From Actinomycetospora chiangmaiensis DSM 45062 (GTDB lineage Bacteria > Actinomycetota > Actinomycetes > Mycobacteriales > Pseudonocardiaceae): a DNA stretch of 64,000 nucleotides. A program made the position numbers and the translations under genes. The notes below the pieces were generated by a model, which saw only the letters and a program-made list of their open reading frames with translations, had not been told where the DNA came from and searched no databases. Below are positions 26,649 through 35,748 of the stretch, one piece after another; the stretch's first letter is position 1, and the number at the start of each line of letters is the position of its first letter. The stretch lies in contig NZ_KB903217.1 of NCBI RefSeq assembly GCF_000379625.1, positions 327,816 to 391,815 of the forward strand. The letters are read 5' to 3'.

Positions 26649-27008
26649 TCAGGCGAGCCCGGAGCGCGGGCGTGCGAACACGCGCAGGATCGCGACGATC
26701 ACCGCGCCGATGACGAGCCACGCGATCGCCGGGATGCCGTAGGAGAGCACGAGCTGCACGGTCGCGTTGCCGACCTCGAACAGGTTGGCCAGGCCCAGGG
26801 TCAGCGAGTCCGCCGCGTTCGCCACGAACTGCGTCAGACCGTTGTCGGGGTTCGCGCCGAGGATTTCCAGCACGACGTGCACGACGAGGATCGCGGCGAA
26901 CAGCCCGGTGACGAACCGGACGATGCCGGCCACGAGACCGAGCAGGCCGCGCGCCGCGCCGGTCACCGGGTTCTCGCGGCGGACGGGGCGGTCGGAGATG
27001 TCAGCCAT
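26649..27008 (-). CDS. Small two-helix membrane protein
   Basis: 119 aa from ATG 27008. A basic N terminus (ADISDRPVRRENP) is followed by a first helix region (ARGLLGLVAGIVRFVTGLF then LVVHVVLEILG), a polar middle (NPDNGLTQFVANAADSLTLG) and a second helix (IPAIAWLVIGAVIVAILRVF) with a basic end. The pattern resembles small actinobacterial membrane proteins of unknown function. No enzymatic motif. Monocistronic, divergent from the FAD-Rieske gene. Confidence 0.65.
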   Translation of the reverse strand: MADISDRPVRRENPVTGAARGLLGLVAGIVRFVTGLFAAILVVHVVLEILGANPDNGLTQFVANAADSLTLGLANLFEVGNATVQLVLSYGIPAIAWLVIGAVIVAILRVFARPRSGLA

Positions 27009-27115
27009 GTCACCCGGATGCCCGTTCCGCACCCCGCACGGTCACCGGTCCGGTCACGAGTAGGTCACGGCCAGGTCCCCGTGTGCGGCACGCGGCCCAG
27101 CGGCTACTCCTCCGC

Positions 27116-28675
27116 GTGCCCACCCCGCCTGCACTCCCCGCCCGTCACCGGTCGGTCTGGCTCGACCGCGACCTCCCCTCCCACCCCGCCCTGCGCGGTG
27201 ACCTCCGCGTCGACGTGGCCGTCGTCGGCGGCGGCATCACCGGCCTCACCACCGCGGTCGCGCTGCAGCGGGCGGGGTGTTCGGTCGCCATCTTGGAGGC
27301 CCGCCACCTCGGCGCGGTGGCCAGCGGCAACACGACGGCGAAGGTGTCGGTGCTGCAGGGCACCCGGGCCTCGACCCTCGCGCAGCGCCACCCGCAGGAG
27401 GTCGTCGACGCCTACGTCACGGCCCACCGCGCCGGCCTCGACTGGCTCGCCGCCCGGGCCGAGGGCGTCGAGTGCGGCTTCGAGCGTGCTCCCGCCGTCA
27501 CCTTCTCGACGGCGGGTCGGGACTCGGCGGGCGCCCGCGCGGTCCGGGCCGAGGCGGACGCCCTGCGTGCCGCGGGCCTGCCGGCCCGGCTCGACGCCGA
27601 GCTCGACCTGCCGTTCGCGGTCTCCGAGGCCGTCGTGCTGGACGACCAGGCGCAGTTCGACCCGGTGCCCTACCTGCACGACCTCGCGCGCGAACTCGTC
27701 GAGGCCGGCGCGGCGGTGTTCGAGCGGACCCGCGTGCGCTCGGTGTCGCTGGGGGCGTCGTTCGGCGCGGCCCCGGAGCTGCGGACCGAGCAGGGACGGG
27801 TCGTCGCCGAGCGCGTGGTACTGGCGACCGGCGTCCCCGTGCTCGACCGCGGCCTCTACTTCGCCCGGGTGGAGCCGGCCCGCTCCTACGCCCAGGCGAT
27901 GCGGGTGCGCGACGCGGACACGCTGCCCCGCGGCATGTACCTCTCGGCGGACTCGCCGACGGTCTCGATCCGCTCCGTCGTCGTCGACGGCGAGCGCCTG
28001 CTGCAGACCGGCGGGTTCGGGCACCGCGTCGGGACCGACACGCCGATGGCGCAGCACGAGCGCGACCTCGCGGCGTGGAGCGCGCGGCGCTGGCCCGTCG
28101 CGGAGATCACCCACCGGTGGTCCGCCCAGGACTACGAGCCGGAGGACGGGCTGCCGTTCGTGGGGCCGATGCCGCTGCAGCCGCGGGTGCTCGTCGCGAC
28201 GGGTTTCGCGAAGTGGGGCATGACCGGCGGCACCGCGGCCGGCCTCGCGCTGGCCGACCACGTCGCCGGGCGCGACAACCCCTGGGCGCCGACCTTCGCC
28301 GCCGATCGCGCGCCCGAGCTGCGGTCGGTGCCGCAGCTGGCCCGCGCCAACGGGCAGGTCGCCCGCTACCTCGCGACGGGCTGGGCCAGGCCCGACCTGC
28401 CGTCGGGCAGGCCTCTCGCCGAGGGGGAGGGGCGCGTCGAGACCACCGCCCGCGGCAAGGTCGGCCGCTGTCGGGTCGGCGGGGTCGAGCACGAGGTCGG
28501 CGCGGTGTGCCCGCACCTCGGCGGCATCCTCGCGTGGAACGACGCGGCCGCGAGCTGGGACTGCCCGCTCCACGGGTCGCGCTTCGCCCCCGACGGCGCG
28601 GTGCTCGAGGGGCCGGTCACCGAGGGGCTCGGCGACCCACCCGGGCTGATCCGGGTGATCGCGCCCCGCAGCTAG
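27116..28675 (+). CDS. FAD-dependent oxidoreductase with C-terminal Rieske domain
   Basis: 519 aa from GTG 27116; an in-frame GTG at 27083 is possible and neither has a clear ribosome site. Residues about 30-400 are a DAO-type FAD oxidoreductase (VAVVGGGITGLTTAVAL, GNTTAKVSVLQGT, GFAKWGMTGGTAAGLALAD). The last 110 residues are a Rieske [2Fe-2S] domain with CPHLGG and CPLHGSRF. The same fusion occurs in bacterial YhfW-like proteins of unresolved substrate. A glycine/sarcosine-oxidase-type amine oxidation with Rieske electron transfer is a reasonable guess only. It ends 4 bp inside the convergent PmbA-like gene. Confidence 0.88.
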   Translation: MPTPPALPARHRSVWLDRDLPSHPALRGDLRVDVAVVGGGITGLTTAVALQRAGCSVAILEARHLGAVASGNTTAKVSVLQGTRASTLAQRHPQEVVDAYVTAHRAGLDWLAARAEGVECGFERAPAVTFSTAGRDSAGARAVRAEADALRAAGLPARLDAELDLPFAVSEAVVLDDQAQFDPVPYLHDLARELVEAGAAVFERTRVRSVSLGASFGAAPELRTEQGRVVAERVVLATGVPVLDRGLYFARVEPARSYAQAMRVRDADTLPRGMYLSADSPTVSIRSVVVDGERLLQTGGFGHRVGTDTPMAQHERDLAAWSARRWPVAEITHRWSAQDYEPEDGLPFVGPMPLQPRVLVATGFAKWGMTGGTAAGLALADHVAGRDNPWAPTFAADRAPELRSVPQLARANGQVARYLATGWARPDLPSGRPLAEGEGRVETTARGKVGRCRVGGVEHEVGAVCPHLGGILAWNDAAASWDCPLHGSRFAPDGAVLEGPVTEGLGDPPGLIRVIAPRS

Positions 28676-30075
28676 CTCGCCTGCGACACCGACGACATGT
28701 TGAAGTCCGGGATCCGCAGCGGCGGCATGGCCACGCGGGTGAACCAGTCCTTCCACTCGCGGGGGAGGGTCAGCGCGGTCGCACCGGCCTCCGTCGTGCG
28801 CCGGACGAGGTCGAGGGGCGACTCGTTGAACCGGAAGTTGTTCACCTCGCCCACCACCTCCCCGTCCTCGACGAGGTACACGCCGTCCCGGGTCAGCCCG
28901 GTCAGCAGCATCGTCTCCGGGTCGACCTCGCGCATGTACCAGAGGCAGGTCAGCAGCAGGCCGCGGCGCGTGCCCGCCACGAGGTCGGACAGCGACGCGT
29001 CCGACCCGCCCGTGAGCAGCAGGTTGTCCGACGGCGGCGCGAACCGGGCGCCGTACTCCGCCGCCGCCGCCCGCGGGTAGGCCAGCTCGCCGACGGCGCC
29101 CCCGCGCAGCCACTCCACGCGCCGGGTGCTCGCGCCGTTGTCGAACACGGACACCTCGTCGCCGGAGGACGTCGTGGCGAGCACCGGTTCGTAGCGCAGC
29201 GTCGGGAAGCCCGGGGCGTCCGGGTCGCCCGCCAGCGTCAGCGGCAGGTCGGTCAGCCGCTCGCCGACCCGGGTGCCGCCGGCCCGCGACAGCGCGCTGC
29301 GGCCCTCCTGCGCGGGCCGCCCACCCATGGACCACGCCAGGTAGATCATGAAGTCGCCGACCGCCGAGGGCGGCAGGATCGTCTCGTAATGCCCGGCGTC
29401 GAGGGCGATCCGCCGACGTCCCCAGGCCAGGCGCCCACGCAGGTCGCCGAGGATCGCGGGGAGGTCGACGTCGGCGAAGTCGCGGGTCGACGTCCCGCCC
29501 CACACCGAGCTTCCCGACGACGGGTCCTTGAGGTTGACCTCGACCGCTCCCGCGGGCTCGGTCCAGCGCCGCCGCACCCCGGCGGAGGTGGCGAGCCACG
29601 TGGTGGTGACGTGGTGGTCGGCGAAGCCGGCGCTGCGGTCGGTCGCGAACGAGTCGCCGAGGGCGGCGGCGAGGTCACCGAACACCCCGATCGAGGTCTC
29701 GGCCGCCGGGTCGTCGAAGGCGTCGGCCGGACCGGTCGGCGGCGGCAGTTCCGCGGCGTCCCGGGAGGCGCCGGAGTCCTCCGCCGCCCGGACGGCGGCC
29801 CGGACCGCGTCGGCGAGCCGGGCGTCGGCCTCCGCGCCGCCCGCGAGCAGCGAGTCGGGCGCCGACACCCGGACCACGCCCGCGCCGGTGCCGCCGCCCG
29901 CGAGGGGGACGAGCAGCACGAGGCCGAGGGTGCGGTCGGTGGTCGCCCCGTTCGTCGTCATGGTGGAGTTCGCCCAGCGCAGCACGACCTCGCTGGTCTC
30001 GCGCAGGATCACCGCGACACCCGCGTCGGGACGGATGCGGCCCGCCGTCTCCAGGGCCCGCTCGACCAGGCTCAC
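28672..30075 (-). CDS. TldD/PmbA family protein (PmbA-like, non-catalytic partner)
   Basis: 467 aa. It has the TldD/PmbA fold but no HExxxH motif, as in PmbA/TldE. Recognisable parts are SGSSVWGGTSTRDFADVDLP, GHYETILPPSAVGDFM, TLRYEPVLATTSSGDEVSVFDNG, and ETMLLTGLTRDGVYLVEDGEVVGEVNNFRFNES. PmbA pairs with TldD to form a zinc protease that trims modified peptides and helps mature microcins or degrade unfolded peptides. The GTG start overlaps the TldD stop (GTGA). Confidence 0.9.
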   Translation of the reverse strand: MSLVERALETAGRIRPDAGVAVILRETSEVVLRWANSTMTTNGATTDRTLGLVLLVPLAGGGTGAGVVRVSAPDSLLAGGAEADARLADAVRAAVRAAEDSGASRDAAELPPPTGPADAFDDPAAETSIGVFGDLAAALGDSFATDRSAGFADHHVTTTWLATSAGVRRRWTEPAGAVEVNLKDPSSGSSVWGGTSTRDFADVDLPAILGDLRGRLAWGRRRIALDAGHYETILPPSAVGDFMIYLAWSMGGRPAQEGRSALSRAGGTRVGERLTDLPLTLAGDPDAPGFPTLRYEPVLATTSSGDEVSVFDNGASTRRVEWLRGGAVGELAYPRAAAAEYGARFAPPSDNLLLTGGSDASLSDLVAGTRRGLLLTCLWYMREVDPETMLLTGLTRDGVYLVEDGEVVGEVNNFRFNESPLDLVRRTTEAGATALTLPREWKDWFTRVAMPPLRIPDFNMSSVSQAS

Positions 30076-31607
30076 CGGGCCCCCTCGCTGGACGTGTTCA
30101 GCACGTTGACGCCCCGGAACAGCGCCGACGGACAGCCGTGGCTGACCGGCGCGACCTGCCCGGGCTGGGCCTTCCCGCAGGTGAACGCGCCGCCGAGCCG
30201 CCAGGTCGACGGGCCGCCGACGGCCTCCAGCGCGCCCCAGAAGTCGGTGGTGGTCGCCTGGTAGGCGACGTCGCGGACCTGCCCGGCCAGGGCGCCGTCC
30301 CGGATCCGGTAGAAGCGCTGGCCGGTGAACTGGAAGTTGTAGCGCTGCATGTCGATCGACCAGGACCGGTCGCCCACCACGTAGATCCCGTCGTCCACCC
30401 CGGCGATCAGGTCGGCGGTGGTGACGTCGGACGCGGCCGGTGCGATCGACACGTTGGCCATCCGCTGCAACGGGACGTGCTCGGCGGAGTCGGCGTAGGC
30501 GCAGCCGTTGGAGCGGTCGAGGCCCAGGCGGGGCGCGAAGGAGCGGTCCACCTGGTAGCCGACGAGGACGCCGTCGCGGACGAGGTCGAACTCGCCCGTC
30601 GCCACCCCGTCGTCGTCCCAGCCGACCGACGCGAGCCCGTGCGGCACCGTCCGGTCCCCGGTGACCTGCAGGACCTCGCTGCCGTAGCGCAGCGTGCCGA
30701 GCAGGTCGGGCGTGGCGAAGCTGGTCCCGGCGTAGTTGGCCTCGTAGCCGATCGCGCGGTCGTACTCCGTGGCGTGCCCGATCGACTCGTGGACCACGAG
30801 CCACAGGTTCGTCGGGTCGATGACGAGGTCGGTGGCCCCGGCCTGCACGCTCGGCGCCCGCAGCTTCTCGGCGAGCAGGCCGGGGAGCTCGGCGAGCTCG
30901 GCGTCCCAGTCCCACCCGGTGCCGGTGAGGTACTCCCACCCGCGGCCCACCGGCGGGGCCACGGTGCGCAGCGACTCGAACGCGCCGGCGTCGCGGTCGA
31001 CCGCGGTGACGCTCACCCCGGGGTCGATCCGGACCCGCTGCTGGGTGGTCACCGTGCCCGCGAGGTCGGCGTAGAACGTCTGTTCCTTGACCTCGAGGCA
31101 ACTGGCCTCGACGTGGTCGACACCGGGCGCGGCCAGCAGCGTGCCCGAGCGCTGGGCGAGCAGCCCGATCCGGTCGCCCTCCGGGACGTCGAACGGGTCG
31201 AGCTCGTACTCCGAGACCCACGTGACGTCGGGGTACACCGGCTCGGGGGCCAGCTCGACGGACTCCCGGGCGACCGTGGCCAGTGTGGTCGCGACCTCCA
31301 GGGCCCGGCGGGCCGTCGCGGCGGCGGTGCTCGCGGTGACGTCGACGTGGGCGGCGAACCCCCACACCCCGCGGCGCAGCACCCGCACCGCGAGGCCCAC
31401 GCGGTCGCTGTCCGACGAGCTCACCACCCGGGCGTCCCGCAGCTCGACCGCGCGGCTGCGCAGGCGGTGCACCCGGACGTCGGCGTGCTCGGCGCCGCCG
31501 TCGCGGGCCACCTGCAGCGCGGCGTCGGCGATCGCACGCAGCGGGAGGGCGAGGAAGTCCGGGTCGACGGGGCGCGCGCCGGCGCGCACGAGGGGCTCGG
31601 TCGGCAC
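30072..31607 (-). CDS. TldD-like metallopeptidase catalytic subunit
   Basis: 511 aa. The zinc-binding HESIGHATEYDRA (HExxxH) lies near residue 268. The metal cysteine segment near the end reads FTCGKAQPGQ, and SNGCAYADS, SIDMQRYNFQFTGQRFYRIRDG are family hallmarks. Cytoplasmic. With the overlapping PmbA-like gene it makes the heterodimeric TldD/E protease. No bacteriocin or RiPP precursor is visible nearby, so a general peptide-turnover role is more likely. GTG start at 31607, start slightly uncertain. Confidence 0.92.
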   Translation of the reverse strand: MPTEPLVRAGARPVDPDFLALPLRAIADAALQVARDGGAEHADVRVHRLRSRAVELRDARVVSSSDSDRVGLAVRVLRRGVWGFAAHVDVTASTAAATARRALEVATTLATVARESVELAPEPVYPDVTWVSEYELDPFDVPEGDRIGLLAQRSGTLLAAPGVDHVEASCLEVKEQTFYADLAGTVTTQQRVRIDPGVSVTAVDRDAGAFESLRTVAPPVGRGWEYLTGTGWDWDAELAELPGLLAEKLRAPSVQAGATDLVIDPTNLWLVVHESIGHATEYDRAIGYEANYAGTSFATPDLLGTLRYGSEVLQVTGDRTVPHGLASVGWDDDGVATGEFDLVRDGVLVGYQVDRSFAPRLGLDRSNGCAYADSAEHVPLQRMANVSIAPAASDVTTADLIAGVDDGIYVVGDRSWSIDMQRYNFQFTGQRFYRIRDGALAGQVRDVAYQATTTDFWGALEAVGGPSTWRLGGAFTCGKAQPGQVAPVSHGCPSALFRGVNVLNTSSEGAR

Positions 31608-31667
31608 GCCGCGACGGTAGCGGCCCGGTCCGACGTCAGCCGTCCGTCCCCCGTCGCTCCGCTCGCC

Positions 31668-32024
31668 CTACCCGCGCACCCACGCCCCGGTGCGCGGGTC
31701 GATCGACGGCGCGGGCGGGGGCGGCGCACCCCACGCCCGTTCCGCCACCTCCACCCCGCCCTCGCCGTGGCGGCCGGTGACGATCCCGGCGGGCCCCACA
31801 TGGGTGACCACGTCGGCGTGGCCGTCGTGATCGAGGTCAGTGGCCAGCACCAGCCCGTCCCCCCAGCTCGCGAGCGTGGTGTCGGCGAGCCCGTCCGCGT
31901 CGGAGTCGACCGTCGGCGGGCCGAGGACCGGCGCGCCGGGCAGCAGGTCCCCGGTGGCGAGCGCGGGGACGGCCGGCGGGTGGGGGAACACCGCGGGCTC
32001 GGGGGCGGCCTCGTCCTCGGTCAT
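31668..32024 (-). CDS. Small acidic Asp/Gly-repeat protein (DUF6802-like)
   Basis: 118 aa. The middle carries two calcium-loop-like repeats, DSDADGLADTTLASWGDG and TDLDHDGHADVVTHVGPAG, as in FG-GAP/VCBS-like actinobacterial proteins (DUF6802 as I recall). Pro-rich ends, no signal peptide. The ATG at 32024 overlaps the preceding GTPase stop (ATGA), so it is the last gene of the dynamin-like operon; its relation to the GTPases is unknown. Confidence 0.65.
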   Translation of the reverse strand: MTEDEAAPEPAVFPHPPAVPALATGDLLPGAPVLGPPTVDSDADGLADTTLASWGDGLVLATDLDHDGHADVVTHVGPAGIVTGRHGEGGVEVAERAWGAPPPPAPSIDPRTGAWVRG

Positions 32025-33637
32025 GGCCCCGACGGTAGGTCGGCGCCCGCCGCCGTGGTGGTGGTTCGGGGGAACCCGTCCGCGGCGAGCGCCGCCGCGA
32101 CGCGGTCGAGCACCGCCTCCGCCCGGCGTGCGGCCGCCCGGGCCCGGTCCCGGCGGCCGTGCTCGCCCGGGCCCGCCAGGGCCGCCTCGTCGTCGAGCCG
32201 GCGGCCGTGCTCGTCGAGGGCCCGGTCGAGAGCGAGGGTGATCTCACGGTCGGCGACGATCAGCGCCTCGGAGAGGACCCGCTCGAGGTCGACCCGCGCC
32301 TGCCCGAGGGCCTCGACGAGCCACGCTCGGGTGTGCGCCCGGTCAGCTGCTCGGCGGCGGACGCGGGCCAGCCAGCCGGCCGCGCCCAGCCCGATCCCCA
32401 CGGACACCGGGACCAGCGCGGCCCCGACGACGGGCGCGACCGGGACCGCGAGCAGGGGCAGCAGGGCCAGCCGGGACAGGCCCAGCCCACCGGTCGCCCC
32501 CGCCACGACGAGCATGCGGTCGGTGGGCCGCGGCGCGGTCGCCGGGAGGTCCGCGCGCGGGCGCGGCGCCGGGATGCGCAGCGCGGCGAGGTCGTCCGGC
32601 GGCAGCAGGTCCGCGAGGGTCCCGACGACGAGGCCGCGCAGGCGCTCCCCGAGGGCCGCCACCACCTCGGCCGCGACCGCCTCCAGGTCGCGGGCCACGT
32701 CGGCCGCCACGCCGTCGAGCTCCCGGCGGGACGCCCGGTCGATCCGGTCCCGGTGGGTCGTGGCGAGGGCCCGCACCCGGCGCCCCAGGTCGTCGACGAC
32801 CGCGACCCGCGCCGCGGCGATCTCCGCCCGCCACCGGACGTGGTGCTCCCGGCGCCGGGCCGCCTCCGGGATCGGCGGTCGACGACGGGGCCGATCGGCG
32901 GGGCCGGCAAGGAGACGCACCGCGGTCAGCGCGGCCCGCAGCGCGTTGGCCTCGTCCAGCATCCGCCGTCGCCGGGCCACGAGGCGGTACAGGGCCTGCT
33001 GGAGCGGGGCGACCCCGGCACGCCGTCGCAGCGCCTCGCCCCCGGTCCCCGTCCCGCGCGCCGCCGCGGCCAGCACCGGGGACACCGGGAACCAGGGGGC
33101 GCCGGCCAGCCGGGGCACGTGTTCGGCGACCAGCTCGCGGTCGGCGTCCAGCACGGTGCGCCAGCCGCGGTGCGCCTCGGTGCCGACCAGCGCGAACACC
33201 ACGGTCTCCACCGCGCCCGCCGCGACGGCGAGCCGGTCGAGCTCGTCGCGGTCGAGCGGCGCGCCCGCCCCCGCGACCACGAGCAGGGCGGAGGCCGGGC
33301 CCGGGGACCAGGTGCCGTCCCGGGCGCGGGCGGTCAGGAGCAGGTCGAGCTCCTCGAGCAGCGGGACGGGGACGTGGTCGGCGTCCAGCCGCCCGACCCC
33401 GCGGCCGAGCGTGCCGGGCCCGAGGTCGACCAGCGCCGCCGCGAGCGCCCGCCGTCCCCGTCCCGGGGCGCCCACGAGGGCGACCGCGGGCCGGACGCCG
33501 GCGGCGGGCGGACCCGGCGTCGGGACGCCGGCGGCGGGCGGACCCGGCGTCGGGGCCCCTGCCGCGGCGAGGACCCCGGCCAGCTCGCGGCGTGCCGCCG
33601 AGACCTCCTCGGGCAGCGAGGCCCAGCTCGCGGTCAC
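32021..33637 (-). CDS. Dynamin-like GTPase partner with a degenerate P-loop
   Basis: 538 aa, GTG start at 33637, coupled by GTGA overlap to the upstream GTPase gene. After a short repeat (PTPGPPAAGV twice) comes VALVGAPGRGRRALAAAL, which aligns with a P-loop but has Arg-Arg where GK[S/T] is required. Long Ala/Arg-rich helices follow (WRAEIAAARVAVVDDLGRR, ADVARDLEAVAAEVVAALGERL), then a double hydrophobic segment (LALLPLLAVPVAPVVGAALVPVSVGIG) like the membrane-inserting paddle of bacterial dynamins, and another coiled coil. This is the organisation of IniC/IniA-type pairs, in which one member may lack GTPase activity. Membrane remodelling or stress tolerance is inferred. Confidence 0.75.
   Translation of the reverse strand: MTASWASLPEEVSAARRELAGVLAAAGAPTPGPPAAGVPTPGPPAAGVRPAVALVGAPGRGRRALAAALVDLGPGTLGRGVGRLDADHVPVPLLEELDLLLTARARDGTWSPGPASALLVVAGAGAPLDRDELDRLAVAAGAVETVVFALVGTEAHRGWRTVLDADRELVAEHVPRLAGAPWFPVSPVLAAAARGTGTGGEALRRRAGVAPLQQALYRLVARRRRMLDEANALRAALTAVRLLAGPADRPRRRPPIPEAARRREHHVRWRAEIAAARVAVVDDLGRRVRALATTHRDRIDRASRRELDGVAADVARDLEAVAAEVVAALGERLRGLVVGTLADLLPPDDLAALRIPAPRPRADLPATAPRPTDRMLVVAGATGGLGLSRLALLPLLAVPVAPVVGAALVPVSVGIGLGAAGWLARVRRRAADRAHTRAWLVEALGQARVDLERVLSEALIVADREITLALDRALDEHGRRLDDEAALAGPGEHGRRDRARAAARRAEAVLDRVAAALAADGFPRTTTTAAGADLPSGP
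33511..33555 (+). repeat. Two tandem copies of the dispersed 15-bp semi-palindrome
   Basis: GACCCGGCGTCGGGA at 33511-33525 and a copy ending in G at 33541-33555, separated by GC-rich spacer (the whole 30-bp unit is duplicated). In the minus-strand gene they encode the PTPGPPAAGV doublet. Confidence 0.75.
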
Positions 33638-35079
33638 CGCGTCAGCTCGCCCCAGAGGCGCGCCCAGCCCCGGTGGACGGTCCCGGCGACCTCGGCGCGG
33701 ACCGGCGGCGTGCCCCAGTTCGCGTAGCCCCGCCAGGCCGCGGCGCGACGGGCGGCGTGCCCGGCGAGCTCGCCCGGACCGCCGAGTCCGAGACGCCGGG
33801 CGAGGTCGGGCGCGGGGGCCGCGAGCAGCGCCAGGTCGGCGGCGAGGTCGTCGGGCAGGGGGAGGGCGCCACTGGCGTGCCGGGCGGCCGCCTCCACCAG
33901 CGCGACGTCGACGTGGAGGGGCCGGGCCCGCAGGTCCTCCAGCAGGTCGGTGAGACGGACGAGGTCGCGGTCGTCGCTCCCGGCCGTCCCCCGCCGGCGG
34001 TCCGCCCGCACGGCCAGGCGCTCGGCCTCGGCGAGGGCCGCGACCCGGCGTTCCGCGGCGACGCTCGCCAACAGGTCGCTCCGGCCGCGCACCTCGGCGC
34101 GCAGTCGGTCGACCACCCGGTCCAGGCCCGACGCGGCGAGCAGCGCGGCGCACACCTCGCCGACCCCGGCGTCGGGACACTCCCCCAGCAGGGCGACGGC
34201 GAGTCCGGTCCCGCGGCGGTCGAGCAGGTCGAGCAGGCGCGACCGGGTCGCGGGGTCCACCACCGACGGTGCCGAGGTGAACAGGTCCGGGTCGGCGAGC
34301 GCGGCATCGGTGCCCGGATCGGCGGCGAGCGCGCGGAGGGCGGCGACGTCGGCGGTCACCAGCGCCCCGGTCAGCGCCGTCTCGGCCAGCAGCCCGACGA
34401 CGGGTGTCACCGCCCCCACCTGCGCCCCGAGCCGCCGGGACAGCGCGTCGGCCGCCGCGGCCGCCTCCGCCCCGGTGCCCACCGTGTCCGCGCGGCCCAG
34501 CACCGCCACGACGCCTGCCGGCCCGTGGCGGGCGGCGTCGGCGAGGCCCGCGACGTCTGCGGGCCGCGCGGCCGCAGGTAGCACCACGAGGGCGGCCTCG
34601 GCGGCGTCGGCCGCCCCGCGGGCCGGGCCGCGGGGCCGTCGGGCGGACCCCGCGCCGGGGGTGTCGACCACCGTCAACCCGTCGAGGGCCTCGCTGGTCA
34701 ACGAGACCAGCAGGTGGTCGACATCGGCCGGGTCGACCCCGAGCCGGTCCCCGACCGCCGCGGGCACCCGGCCGCCCTCGGCCAGCGGCAGCGGGCGTCG
34801 CGTGCCGTCGGCGAGCACCACGTCGAGACGGTCGACCGGGCCGCGGACGTAGCGGGCGGTCAGCCGGGTGCACTCGCCCGCCCCGGTGGGCGCCACCCGC
34901 CGTCCGACCAGGGCGTTGACCAGCGTCGACTTCCCCGACGACACCGGCCCCGTCACCACGATCGCCGGCGTGGCGACGGCGCGTGCCGCCACCGTGTCCA
35001 GCGCGTCGGCGACGGGCAGCGCGACCCCCGGCGCCACCGCCCGGCACCGCCGTGCCGTGTCCTCCGCCCACCGCTCCAC
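33634..35079 (-). CDS. IniA-like dynamin-type GTPase
   Basis: 481 aa. GTPase motifs: P-loop GPVSSGKS (44-51) in VVTGPVSSGKSTLVNALVG, the G2 threonine region GECTRLTARY, G3 DTPG (139-142) and a weak G4 (LGRADTVG). Helical bundle after residue 220. Related to mycobacterial IniA-type and other bacterial dynamin-like proteins acting at the inner membrane. First gene of the three-gene operon. GTG at 35079 lacks a clear ribosome site, so the start is less certain. Confidence 0.82.
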   Translation of the reverse strand: MERWAEDTARRCRAVAPGVALPVADALDTVAARAVATPAIVVTGPVSSGKSTLVNALVGRRVAPTGAGECTRLTARYVRGPVDRLDVVLADGTRRPLPLAEGGRVPAAVGDRLGVDPADVDHLLVSLTSEALDGLTVVDTPGAGSARRPRGPARGAADAAEAALVVLPAAARPADVAGLADAARHGPAGVVAVLGRADTVGTGAEAAAAADALSRRLGAQVGAVTPVVGLLAETALTGALVTADVAALRALAADPGTDAALADPDLFTSAPSVVDPATRSRLLDLLDRRGTGLAVALLGECPDAGVGEVCAALLAASGLDRVVDRLRAEVRGRSDLLASVAAERRVAALAEAERLAVRADRRRGTAGSDDRDLVRLTDLLEDLRARPLHVDVALVEAAARHASGALPLPDDLAADLALLAAPAPDLARRLGLGGPGELAGHAARRAAAWRGYANWGTPPVRAEVAGTVHRGWARLWGELTR

Positions 35080-35249
35080 ACGGCGCAGAGTAGGCAGCCC
35101 GACCGGCCCGTGGGGCCGGTTCCGACGACCTCACCAGCCACATCCGTCCCGGGATCACGCGCGCGTCGGGTTTCGCCCGATCGGGATCACGGGGATGCTG
35201 GAGCCCGACCCCGGGGGCGTCCCGGGTATCGTGACGGAAGGGCTCCGCC

Positions 35250-35684
35250 GTGGCCTCCAGCGCCGATACCGGCACCTACCTGCTCGTCGTCGCCGTCGGC
35301 ACCGTGATGGCCGTCGTCGTCGGCCTGGTCCTGCAGCGTTCGGGGCTCGGGTTCCTGCGCGAGGTGTTCGACGACCGCGACGCGGCCCAGTCGGTGAGCC
35401 GGCTGCTCACGGTCGCGTACTACCTGGTCGCGGTCGGCTTCATCGCGCTCATGTCGACGTGGGACCCGTTCGAGGTCGCCGGGACCGTGCAGTACGTCGT
35501 CACCAAGATCGGCTCGATGCTGGTCTTCCTCGGCATCCTGCACGTGGCCACGCTCGCGATCCTCGCCCGCATCCGGAACAACAACCGGGTGCAGCAGATG
35601 GCGGCCAACCTGCGCGGTGGCGGCGGTCGCCGGCAGCCCCGGGACCCCGGCAAGACCCAGGCCCTCGAGTCCGGCGGTTCCTGA
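35250..35684 (+). CDS. Small membrane protein, unknown function
   Basis: 144 aa, GTG start at 35250 with GGAAGGG upstream. Three membrane helices: YLLVVAVGTVMAVVVGLVL, VAYYLVAVGFIALMS, and MLVFLGILHVATLAILARI; then a basic, Gly-rich cytoplasmic tail (NNNRVQQMAANLRGGGGRR). Well-conserved look (DDRDAAQSVSRLLTVAYYL), but I cannot name the family. Divergent from the GTPase operon and upstream of trmB. Confidence 0.75.
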   Translation: MASSADTGTYLLVVAVGTVMAVVVGLVLQRSGLGFLREVFDDRDAAQSVSRLLTVAYYLVAVGFIALMSTWDPFEVAGTVQYVVTKIGSMLVFLGILHVATLAILARIRNNNRVQQMAANLRGGGGRRQPRDPGKTQALESGGS

Positions 35685-35748
35685 CGCTCCTCGTCGCGGG
35701 GTGCTCCCGCCGCTCCGTCCGTCCGTGCCCGATGTGAGGATCGACCCC

